DNA of 64,000 nt. Source: Hippophae tibetana. Taxonomy: Eukaryota; Streptophyta; Magnoliopsida; Rosales; Elaeagnaceae. Every line of letters begins with the position of its first letter. The first letter of the stretch is position 1. Below, piece by piece: positions 24,201 to 32,119 of the stretch. The notes beneath the pieces were generated by a model. That model saw nothing but the letters and a program-made list of their open reading frames with translations, ran no database searches and was not told the DNA's origin. Position numbers and translations under genes: made by a program. The stretch lies in contig CM072808.1 in the NCBI GenBank assembly GCA_037013495.1, positions 13,555,319 through 13,619,318 on the forward strand, given 5' to 3'.

Positions 24201-27200
24201 TGATCAAGCCAATTACATCGCTCTCAATAGAATTCCGAATCTGCAGAAATAAGTGGGCATCTTCTCTAAGCCATGTCTGCTTTGAATAATCTTTAGGAGG
24301 ATTGTTAGTCAAATGAGTATATTTGTCGATAGTTCTCAAATAAATTTGAATGGTCTTGCTCTAAGCCAAATAATTTGAGCCATTGAGTTTATGGTCCGTG
24401 ATTTTAGACATCATAGGCACCATATCCGTCACAACATTAGATTTCTTTTCAGTCATAACTCCTACAAACTACAAGGCAACGAACAAGCGAACAAACAAAA
24501 TCAAACAAGGGCAGCGAACAAGAACACAAAATTGGCCAAAATCCCAAATTAGAAGAACTCAAACCTGAACAATCATAAAGCGATGAGTGCCAAACCACCA
24601 TAAATGACGTAGGGGAACGTCAGAGAGCAACACGAGGACAACCGGAGAAGACTGCTGGAGGAGACGCGTTGTCGCGCGTAGGCATGTGGGAAGATTGCAG
24701 AAATTCTTAGTGGTGCATGGGGCCCACTTGTGGCTCGTCTGGTGACCGGATTTTGGGTTTGGTCGGTCGGCGGCTGGGCCTCCTCCCTGTATTGGCGATG
24801 AGAATAAATTTGGACTCCAAAAGAGTGTTCCAAGTTGGAACCCAAAAATGCACTAAACCCTAATTTGTGTTTACCCTAAATCAAACCCTAATTTGTGTTT
24901 ACCCTAAATCAAACCCTAATTTGAACGGAAAAAAAATCCCAATTTTGTAACCCAAATGCTTTGATACCATGTAATTCAAGATTGAAAAAAATTTATTCTC
25001 TTATTTTTCATTCAAAGATACTACGTATTTATATACAAAGCTAGAGACACTATTTTGAACATTTTTAGTGATAGACACCTAATACACAACTAAAACACCT
25101 AATATACATCTCAATTAGTGATAGACACCTAATACACAACTAAGACACCTAATATACAACTCAACTAGTGATAGACACCTAATACACAACTAATATATCT
25201 AACATCATTAATAGTTTGTCTCCTTGTAAAAAAAATACCCAAATCAGATTGGTTTTATGGTCAGGTCGTCCTAGTCGAAGTTGTCACTACCAACCACAAT
25301 TTGTCAACCATCGAGATGCTCAGAACTCCAGCACCTCCAATGCCGCTAGTCCCTATGCTACCGATAACACCCACCCACCAGTTGTCATATGTTTTCGTTC
25401 CTTTTGTAGTTTAGCCTCATTTCATCTAACTCGACGTTGCCATCTGTAACTAGGTTCTCCTTGTCAACGCTGACAATGCCTTCTTTTCCTAGCATTGCTA
25501 CTGTTTTAAGGGACCCAATTGTCGTCAATCCTTGTCCAATGTTGTCACCGTCTGTTAGGTTTTTCGTCGATCATCCATTCTCGATCTGCCATCTTCTGAT
25601 ATGTCAGTATACCCACCCAATGTCGCATGAGTCTGTATGGTCTTTACATTGCGAGTTCGGTTGATGACGTTGTCACCCACTTCAATTTTTAGCCTACTTG
25701 ATGTTGCATTGTCGTCACTACTTTTGATTGATGGAAGATTATTTGGTTATATGTTTCTATCTATCTAATTTAAGGTTTATCATTCTAAACTCGATAAAAT
25801 TCAAGTTCTACTACTATTGCCTTATGCTAAGGTTCTTTGTTGGAAGATTTTCATACCTCACTATTCAAGTTGGACATGTTTGATATTTATGCTCAAACTT
25901 GAGAAGAAAAGTTAAGAGGTCTTTCTTCTACATGTGTCGATAGCAACTTACGTCAATTTTAGTTTGCTTTGGAGTGGTTGCTATCTGCATCGCTACCCCT
26001 CAGCCGCATGCACTACTAACTAACCCAGTTTTCATAAAGCCTTTTTCAATGTGGTTTTGCATTGCTTTATCAGCAATATTCCACCACTTGCCTTTCCTGT
26101 GTAGTTTTGCTATTGTTTAGCCTATCTGACTACATCCTCTGTTTTTTTCTATGTCTTAGGGATTTTTCTGTTATCCTACACTCTTAGGAACTTTTTGATT
26201 CATGTGGCTTACGACTTAACTCAATGTTAATGTTTTTAACAAAGTACATGATCTCATATTTCTAGTTGTTTTTGGTTCGTTCAGTAACTACTTTAACACT
26301 CTTGGGCAAGATTTTTTCAACGTAGTTTTGAGATTCAACTTCACCTCTAATGCATTGTTTTTTTTATTTCTATTTTGTTTTTCATAATTTTTAAGTTGAA
26401 CTTATCTATGTTCATCCTGAGGGGGTGAATTAGAATATTAAATATAATTAAAATATTAGATAATTATCGTTATCTTTATTAGTTTAGGAGTCTTATTTAA
26501 AATCTTAATAGGATTAGGATTTCAGTCTTATTATTCTTATGAATACACAGTAATCTTTCAGTATTATAATGGAATGAGAATTAGAATGTCTTTTTTTGAT
26601 TTTCTGGTTCTTCTCTCTACATATTTCGATTCTTTAATTTTTGCTTACGCATTATCTTATTTTATATTTCTACTACAAGTATGAGTGTGTGACTGTTCAT
26701 ATGTGGATACTACATTTATATCATAATTGTATTTTATCATACAGCAGTGTCGATCATATTGACATTGCCAAGGGATCTAGAGCTTATGTTTTAGTGTTTT
26801 TATTAACTTTAGTTGAAATTCTCCTTAAGAAGCTACTGAAATCAGAAGAAATAAACAAGATTCTTGAAAAGTAATAATTTTTGCTTATTCTTTATGTGTA
26901 ACGTAGTATGGGTAAAGATGCCTGCTCTAAATTCTAATTGTTGTTTCGAAAGGCATCGTGAGGCAACACGTTACTGGGGGGGAAACAAACCAAAGCTTAA
27001 CCATCAGGAAAGACTGAGAGGTCATTCTTCCTTGGCTTGAGGTACACCCCTCAAGGTTCAATAGTCAAACGGCTTGTGAGTGATACATTTAATAAACAAG
27101 CTATACAAATAATTAAGTCTTACGGTCTTCCACATGATGCGAATACTAAATAATAGGAGTGTATACTGTTTTCCAATGTCTCAAGTGCTTGATTTTTTCC

Positions 27201-30200
27201 AAATTTCATTTGGTTTTGAATACTATCATGAAGAGTTGTGCTTGACTTAATTCGTTCAAGAGTTTTTTTTTTTTTAAAAAAGAAAAGCTGAGTCCATCTT
27301 TAGTCAATATTAATTTTTTTGTTTCCCCAGTCTTTGCTACACCAACAAGAGATCTTGCTTGATGTGCTTATTTTATCGCTCAATGAATCATGTTTCATGG
27401 ACAGAAAGTTTCAATTAATGTTTCGTTTTTTTTTCTGTGCGCCTGTCTAGGCTAGTTCTTACTTTGCTTCTTTCAAGTTTATCTACTCAAGTTAATATCT
27501 ACACCTGCACAAAATATTTCAGGTTCTCTCCAATCCAGAGGCTCAGATGGGTTTCCATCCTGATTCGGGAGCTTCTTTTTATCTTTCTCGTCTACCTGGC
27601 TACTTGGGTGAGATAAATCTCATGCAGTTCTATTTATTTCTCATATTAAGCAAGAATATATGTCATTTATGGTTGAAAGTTTTTATTGTGTTTTATTATT
27701 TATTTATTTTCTTCGTTCTTTGACATTACACTCGTATAATTTGTTATTACAACTAATTGGCTTAGTATCACTTGGAGCTATGTGCTTCTTGAGCAGTAAT
27801 GTTTTGGGTATTTAGTAATGTAGATGAAAGAATTCTCTGGATGTTACAATATTGGAATTGGAATGCAACACTTGAAAAGGGTGTGTTTAGAAAGGAGAAG
27901 AAGCTGTCTGGTCAGGGAAGAAATATCAACCTAAGATTCTTCTTCCTTACCGTAAGGGTTATCTCAAAGAATATGGGGTTCAAAGACCGTTTCAACAAGA
28001 CTTTTCATGTTCCACAAGTTATTAAGAAAGCCATGGGAACTAATATTCCTGATTATTGCTGGCATATTAGTGATTTTTCAGAAACTCATGATAGTGAAAG
28101 ATTATTTGGTTTTATTTTGCATTTTCCACATCCTTCTAAATGAATTTGTAACACTTAGTTTTGTAGTTCTTTCTTGTTTCCTTGAAACTCGAAAGCACTA
28201 GAAAGTGGGAAACAAAAAGGGAAAAAAATAATCTAAATCTTTTACATCTTCATTACGATTTTTATTCTTTTGCAGGGGAATACTTAGCTCTTACTGGAGA
28301 CAAGCTTAATGGGGTGGAAATGATTGCATGTGGCCTTGCAACACATTACATAATAAATGAGGTTTGATACATGTCACTTTTCGGCTTTGTTTTACTTTAT
28401 TTGTTATTTGTAATAATTTTTATTATCTCAATCAGAGACTTAATTGCATTGAAGAGCGGTTGGGTAAACTGATTACAGATGCTCCATCTGTTATAGAGAC
28501 ATCTCTTGTGCAGTACGGTGACATTGTCTATCCAGACAAAAGAAGTATTCTCTCCAAGTAATGCTCTATATAAGTTATATCTTAGTCTCACGTATTTTTA
28601 TTTATTTTACAATCTGTAATCATTAATTTGATTGAAGTCTTTGTTGTTGTCTACTTGTTTTCATTAATTGAAACCAAAGATATTGTGTTATTTATGTTGT
28701 TTGAAACATTTGCAAATAAGGGAAAATCTTTTTTTAAAATGCAATGAATCTCTGGTTGGTAGAAGTAACCTTAACCTTGAATTTTCTTTAAAACTCTGTT
28801 TATCAATGTAATAAATGGACTATGTATGTGTCATAGCCAATGTGGAGGTGGTCCTAACCAATTTTAACCACATCTAAGGTTTAGAAAAAAAAGTAGACCA
28901 GAATCGATTAATGTGTCAGTCGCTAGTATTTAGTTTTTAATTACAAGTGATAGTTGCTTATATGCTCTATGGCTCATATTTGGTATTCTGTTATGTGCTC
29001 TTATATTGCAAGACTTCTCCACCTTCTAATGAAAATTTGGATTCATGGTTTTAGATTCACAATTCAAAGGGTCATTTTGATTCTAAATCTGCGTATAGGA
29101 AAATTGTTTCTAATAGATATCCTGCTTCTTATCCCTCTGGAAGAAATTTTGGAAGTTGAAGATTCATGATAGGATCAAAGTATTCTACTGGAGATTTTTT
29201 TCAGATTGTCTTCCTGCAAAAGGTAATATCAATCAAAAAGTCAATTACCTATATGTCTTGTCCATTCTGTAATTCTGCACTGGAAATAACAAACCGTTTT
29301 TTCAGTTCTTGTCAATTTACTCTCTTTTTGGTCTAAATGGTATCACACTGCTAAGTTAGCCACTTCAAATTTCTATTCTTTAGATGATCTTATTCATAAA
29401 GTTTTTAAAAGCCAAAATCATCTTGTCCTCCTTGAGCTATCTCATTCGGAATTCATTTTATCTGTTTGTGTCTCCTTTGAACAAATTCGAAAGACTAGAA
29501 ACGATCTCCTCTTTAACTTCATATCTCCAAACCTCAGCCGAATTATTCCCAAATTAGACTCTAAATTTGAAGAGTTTAGATGTGTGTTTAATTCCAAGAT
29601 GAAAGGCAGTTCGAATATCTACAATGACTCGGACAACACATCCCCTCCTACTTCCTGAAGAAAATCACCTCGAGGAGCTATTAAAATCAATTTTGATACA
29701 GCTGTCCTAAACTTTAGTCTTACTGTTGCTGCTGTCATTAGAGATTTCACCGGCCAGATCCATGGATGTTGGAGCAAAATTTATTATGGAAATTCTGCTA
29801 AAGAATGTGAAGCTTGTGCTTTATTATTCTCTCTTCAGTTGACCTTACAAAACAATTTTAAAACTGTTTACTTGGAAGGCAATAATAAGAATGTGATAAG
29901 ACTTTGATGCATGATGATATCGTCATTTCTTAGGAAGTTCAGAATTATATTAATCAAGCAAACTTCAGCTAAAAAAGTTTAACATGATTTCTACCTCTTG
30001 GATTCCTAAAATTGTAAATAATACTACTCATTTTTTAGTTAAATAGGAATCTCATAGCCTAGTTTAGGGTATCATTCATATTTTTGTTTTACCCCAACAA
30101 TTCTCTGCTATTATATGTAATAAATCTTAATTTTTATAAATTTTACTTCAGAGCCAAAAAAAGGAGTGACAGTCGCTGATAAAATTAGCCTGATAAGGGA

Positions 30201-32119
30201 GGAAACTCAAGGGACTCGTTAGTTTTGCTTGGAAATATTGATTTCTGTTTCCTTAATTTCCAATTTCATTTGCTGACTTTGTTACCGTGCAAAGTTGGTT
30301 GATGTGTAACGTTTCCTGGGCATTGAAAAGAAAGAAATTCTGGCAATAAAAGTTGAGATTGCTACTTATTGGATTGGTTCCCTGCGCTTGACGAGTTTGA
30401 AATTTATGCTTCTATTTACTGATGGTCTTTTTTCCATAATTTTTACTAATGAATCTTTTCTCATGCAAGTAACAAAGAATTTATGAAACTGATTCAAACA
30501 AATAGCCCATGCTGAACTAAACCAAATAACTTGGTTTTTACGTCACTTGAACTTCAGTTTTAGTTTGAATGTTTTAAACAATTATTAGATTCAACTAAGC
30601 TTAATAATTTGTACATATTCTTTGTTTCATTTATGTGGTTTACACAAACTTTTTTTTTTAGGGGTAATGCTTATATAGGTGATGACATGATGCCCTTTCT
30701 CACCATAAATTAATTATAATTAAATTGAGCCTAAATCAAAGCATGTAGGCAATTTTGGGTCTTGCTACTTTTCTCAGACATAACATTTATCTAATCTATC
30801 TAGACTGACAGACCGGACTCGAAAAGCTTCGTGCATGCTTTGAAAACAAGGTTGTTTCTTTGTGGTCTCAGCTCGGGAATTTTATATTTGATAAAGATGC
30901 CAATTTCTCCTGCTAATTTTTCCTGAAACTTTTGGATTGCAATACTAGAAACTGCTGGTAGTCATAAAATATATATGCATCTATTAATTTACGTAAATCT
31001 AACTTTTTATCAATCTTTTTTTCTTTCTTTCTTTTTTTCCCAGAATGGAAATTATTGACAAGTGTTTCAGCCAAGACACAGTGGAAGAAATTATTGATTC
31101 TTTGGTGAGTATGATTTTATTCTCTTTGTTGGATGATACTTGGTAAAATCAAATCATACAATGAATGGTTTTTAATTTATCAGGAAGAGGAGGAAGCTGA
31201 GTCCTTTGATGAATGGTGCAAGACAGCACTCAGAAAACTAAAAGAAGCGTCCCCTTTGTCATTAAAAGTTACTCTAAGATCTGTGAGTATCTATCTATCT
31301 TCACTAGTAAATGGTATTTCTTAGTGGATTTATGATTGACACCTTTTTGGCCTTCTCCATTCCTTTAGATACGAGAGGGTAGGTTTCAAAGTCTTGGTCA
31401 ATGTTTGGCACGTGAATACCGGATGTCCCTCAATGGAATTTCCAAACGAGTGTCTAATGACTTCCATGAGGTCAGACTTTTTCTTATTTGCATGTAAAGA
31501 TTGTGGTGGGTTTTTTTTTTTTTTTTCCTTTTCTGGTTTTTAATCTTCTCTCACCGGCTCTCAGGGTGTACGAGCAAGAATATTGGATAAGGATTTTGCT
31601 CCAAAGGTATCCATTTCGTTGTTTTCTCCAAATGTTGCCTCATTGCTCCCCTCATTTCCCTAATAATATCGTTTGACCTAAAAAAATATTTGTTGGTTAC
31701 TCCTATTTTTGTTTTAGTATCCATTTTGATCCTTATTTTCAACTGTGACACATGAAATACCCATATTTAGATTACAGATTACATTTTGGTCAATTTTAAT
31801 AGTAATGGTACCTCTGAGTTATTCCAATTTATTAAGATTATTATTAAAATTGACCAAAATATATATCAGTAATCTAAATATAGGTATTTCATGTGTTTTA
31901 GTTGAAAATAGGATTCATAAAAGATACCAAAATAATAATAAAGGTAGTCTAAAGGTACCAATTCTTAAGAGGATGTATTTTTGGATGCCAAATTTGCAGT
32001 GGGAGCCTCCTTCCTTAGCAGAAGTATCGAAAGACATGGTGGATTGCTATTTCTCTCCGTTGTCTGAACTTGAACCTGAACTAGAGTTGCCTGTGGCATC
32101 ACGAGAGCCAAACATGTGA
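6207..32119 (+). CDS. 3-hydroxyisobutyryl-CoA hydrolase-like protein, mitochondrial type (14 exons)
   Basis: Predicted to hydrolyse 3-hydroxyisobutyryl-CoA in valine breakdown. Exons: 6207-6329, 6550-6630, 6746-6814, 17047-17110, 17916-17995, 18344-18427, 27523-27607, 28276-28361, 28436-28557, 31044-31104, 31184-31282, 31369-31470, 31565-31606, 32000-32119. They sum to 1218 bp in frame, 405 aa plus TGA. The protein aligns along its length with my recollection of Arabidopsis At4g31810 (about 409 aa). The start is the first in-frame ATG and opens an Arg-rich, presequence-like N-terminus. The crotonase (ECH_2) fold shows FCSGGD at 97-102, an oxyanion-type [12 protein letters not shown] at 144-155, and NPE...HPDSG with acids E173 and D181 where the family has its catalytic pair. 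The C-terminus has no peroxisomal SKL-type signal, which argues against peroxisomal CHY1. Introns 3 (10.2 kb) and 6 (9.1 kb) are filled with transposons. The intron 1 donor (GTCATT) and intron 3 acceptor (TTAAAG) look weak. No exon is broken. Confidence 0.93.
7044..7359. repeat. intron 3 direct repeat, copy A, left part (rest at 12778-12934)
   Basis: This stretch, resumed after the Copia at 12778-12934, matches 16495-16960 in the same orientation (about 470 bp, roughly 80 percent alike by eye). Shared words include TCATTAAT.AAGAAGAC, AAATTGATTTAAGTTTAAAT and TTTATGAACATGTGT. It may be one LTR of a decayed older element or one half of a segmental duplication. I found no matching target duplications, primer site or TG...CA ends, so the class is open. 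Confidence 0.6.
7360..7577 (+). repeat. 5' LTR of the intron 3 Copia
   Basis: 218 bp, beginning TGTAGATTTTC and ending TTTAACA, directly followed by the primer-binding site. It differs from the right LTR by six transitions, in every case A or T here against G or C there. Confidence 0.95.
7578..7590 (+). promoter_or_regulatory. primer-binding site, initiator tRNA-Met type
   Basis: TGGTATCAGAGC directly abuts the 5' LTR. This is the usual Copia primer site complementary to the 3' end of plant initiator tRNA-Met. Confidence 0.93.
7678..7862. repeat. 40-bp minisatellite in the Copia leader
   Basis: About four and a half copies of a 40-bp unit with core CCATTTTCTGCAGCTTGCAT. Some copies gain an extra CAG, and the later ones are slightly diverged or shortened. 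A run of ~11-bp AGAAATCCA repeats precedes it. It lies between primer site and gag and is untranslated leader; open frames across it come from the repeat's composition. Confidence 0.85.
8160..12547 (+). pseudogene. Copia gag-pol region (fossil)
   Basis: Parts in order: gag with a zinc knuckle ([14 protein letters not shown] near 8930), protease ([13 protein letters not shown] near 9218), integrase zinc region and core (RLGHPN near 9670; [18 protein letters not shown] near 10110), reverse transcriptase ([14 protein letters not shown] near 11325; YVDDIVLTG near 11596) and RNase H (FADADWAGS near 12080; [13 protein letters not shown] near 12315). Most of it is one long open frame of about 1260 codons. 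It has a small number of breaks at either side and is treated as a fossil. The Copia lineage is not resolved. Confidence 0.92.
12558..12777 (+). repeat. 3' LTR of the intron 3 Copia
   Basis: 220 bp, preceded by the polypurine tract GAGGGGGAG and followed by the CTATA target duplication. It is about 97 percent identical to the 5' LTR. Confidence 0.95.
12778..12934. repeat. intron 3 direct repeat, copy A, right part
   Basis: This continues copy A after the Copia insertion. TGTCATAGTTGTAATAGATA aligns with the matching word in copy B near 16817, and the similarity stops after CTTACA at 12934 and 16960. Confidence 0.6.
12935..14520. other. intron 3 DNA without recognised features
   Basis: AT-rich, with short random frames on both strands. 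It lies downstream, on the minus strand, of an old integrase fragment and may be its decayed tail, but nothing in it confirms this. Confidence 0.4.
14521..15040 (-). pseudogene. Copia integrase fragment, SIRE-like (fossil)
   Basis: Minus-strand translation gives an integrase stretch with [39 protein letters not shown] and [10 protein letters not shown]. These follow the order of Copia integrases, and the wording is close to SIRE-type elements. It is an isolated fragment without LTRs and has several breaks. It lies on the wrong side of the RT/RNase H fragment at 15340-15870 to belong to the same element. Confidence 0.8.
15041..15335. other. noncoding insert between two Copia fragments, with TATA-like box
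   Basis: It separates the integrase fragment from the RNase H fragment, whose coding match stops abruptly at about 15335. It is richer in GC than its surroundings and holds CCTATAAAATCC near 15220, which looks like a plant TATA box. A decayed solo LTR is possible, but I could not confirm ends or a target duplication. Confidence 0.35.
15336..15870 (-). pseudogene. Copia reverse transcriptase/RNase H fragment (fossil)
   Basis: Minus-strand translation matches the end of reverse transcriptase and the start of RNase [54 protein letters not shown], then an SAEA..WAMAHGI stretch and CDNQ. It is close to the corresponding part of the young Copia at 7360-12777 but clearly diverged, so it belongs to a related, older element. 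It is broken and truncated at both ends. Confidence 0.85.
15871..16494. other. intron 3 DNA without recognised features
   Basis: AT-rich. No coding match and no primer site or purine tract that would tie the neighbouring Copia fragment to the direct repeat that follows. Confidence 0.4.
16495..16960. repeat. intron 3 direct repeat, copy B
   Basis: Uninterrupted partner of 7044-7359 plus 12778-12934. It contains AATCCTATATGTCATAG near 16809, the undisturbed form of the site hit by the young Copia in copy A. It ends 86 bp before exon 4 of the HIBCH-like gene. Confidence 0.65.
18568..20065. mobile_element. solo LTR (1498 bp) with 5-bp target duplication
   Basis: It begins TGATAC, ends TTATCA and is flanked by ATTAT at 18563-18567 and 20066-20070. 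It splits the left LTR of the older element at a point where the right LTR (near 26465) reads straight through. The left end contains ACGCAAGTGTACATAATCAT, like LTR edges of plant Ty3/gypsy elements of the Tat/Ogre type. There is no coding content. A related damaged copy lies near 46390-47345. A solo LTR arises by recombination between the two LTRs of a full element. Confidence 0.85.
20289..20423 (-). repeat. 3' LTR of the intron 6 Copia
   Basis: 135 bp, left edge TGTAACTCAAG, right edge CTAACA on the plus strand, next to the purine tract. It lacks the internal 50-bp repeats present in the other LTR. Confidence 0.92.
20424..24400 (-). pseudogene. Copia gag-pol remains (fossil)
   Basis: Recognisable minus-strand parts: gag near 23740-24340, zinc knuckle [13 protein letters not shown] near 23700-23735, integrase pieces near 22560-23340 ([39 protein letters not shown]), RT near 21230-21800 ([20 protein letters not shown]) and RNase H near 20450-20800 ([20 protein letters not shown]). 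Heavily broken. Confidence 0.9.
24853..24925. repeat. 28-bp repeat with telomere-like AAACCCTAA words
   Basis: Two and a half copies of a ~28-bp unit carrying AAACCCTAATTTGTG and TACCCTAAATC, in the leader of the intron 6 Copia next to its primer site. Each unit holds a telo-box-like AAACCCTA word. Confidence 0.75.
24970..25204 (-). repeat. 5' LTR of the intron 6 Copia, with internal 50-bp repeats
   Basis: 235 bp. It equals the 3' LTR plus about 100 bp made of two extra copies of a ~50-bp unit starting AGTGATAGACACCTAATACA. The expansion is absent from the other LTR, so it arose after insertion or was lost from the other end. Confidence 0.92.
25205..26425 (+). other. interior remnant of the old intron 6 LTR element
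   Basis: No protein similarity seen. It is richer in GC than the surrounding intron, with many GTCGTCAC / GTTGTCAC words near 25270-25720, and ends in the purine tract before the right LTR. It may be the leader of a non-autonomous element. Confidence 0.4.
26678..27522. other. rest of intron 6
   Basis: No repeat or coding match recognised. It leads into the pyrimidine tract and acceptor of exon 7. Confidence 0.4.
28925..30165 (+). mobile_element. 5'-truncated LINE (L1-type) in intron 9
   Basis: Plus-strand translation shows the end of a plant LINE ORF2: a GHFDSKSAY block near 29065, [20 protein letters not shown] near 29145, and a C-terminal RNase H-like stretch [20 protein letters not shown] near 29685 followed by [15 protein letters not shown]. 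Stops and a frame change show it is dead. It ends in AAAAAAA at 30156-30162. The flanks carry a 12-bp target duplication with one mismatch: GTGTCAGTCGCT at 28913-28924 and GTGACAGTCGCT at 30166-30177. Reverse transcriptase proper and the 5' end are missing, as expected for incomplete reverse transcription. Confidence 0.88.
30178..31043. other. rest of intron 9
   Basis: Unremarkable intron DNA. A strong pyrimidine tract at 31010-31040 leads into the exon 10 acceptor. Confidence 0.5.
31705..31945. repeat. foldback (inverted repeat) element in intron 13
   Basis: The left arm (about 31705-31800) and right arm (about 31843-31945) are reverse complements over roughly 95 bp, about 85 percent by eye. 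For example ACACATGAAATACC pairs with GGTATTTCATGTGT, and TTTTGGTCAATTTTAAT pairs with ATTAAAATTGACCAAAA. The 40-bp loop is unpaired. It could be a miniature transposon with long terminal inverted repeats, perhaps Mutator-like; a target duplication was not found. It ends about 55 bp before the last exon of the HIBCH-like gene. Confidence 0.75.

Larger units (their letters stand above)
20289..25204 (-). mobile_element. Copia LTR retrotransposon in intron 6, decayed
   Basis: A minus-strand fossil, antisense to the host gene, flanked by a TCATT target duplication (20284-20288 and 25205-25209). LTRs are 24970-25204 (5', 235 bp) and 20289-20423 (3', 135 bp). A primer site TGGTATCAAAGC (minus strand) abuts the 5' LTR and a GAGGGAGGG purine tract abuts the 3' LTR. 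Gag, protease, integrase, RT and RNase H remains occur in Copia order with many breaks, around ten or more. Over their shared 135 bp the LTRs differ at about 15 positions (about 11 percent), so it is several times older than the intron 3 Copia. It sits inside the older LTR element at 18513-26677. Confidence 0.93.
18513..26677 (+). mobile_element. old LTR retroelement in intron 6, gutted and twice interrupted
   Basis: Two similar ends in direct orientation mark an old LTR element: a left LTR at 18513-18567 plus 20071-20278, split by a later insert, and a right LTR at 26426-26677. Shared words include TTATTAGTTTAGGAG, ATTTCAGTCTTATTAT and GAGAATTAGAATGTCTTT. A CTGAGGGGG purine tract lies directly before the right LTR, giving plus orientation. 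The remaining interior (25205-26425) shows no gag or pol similarity. LTRs are about 80 percent alike by eye and no target duplication survives. It is the oldest layer of the stack. Confidence 0.75.

Noticed and set aside
27799-28143. 114-codon open frame in intron 7 of the HIBCH-like gene
   Set aside because: No similarity to a known domain, no splice support, and it lies between two exons that join in frame without it.
6207-32119. Peroxisomal CHY1 as the identity of the plus-strand gene
   Set aside because: There is no C-terminal SKL-type signal, and the N-terminus is an Arg-rich extension as in the mitochondrial At4g31810 type.
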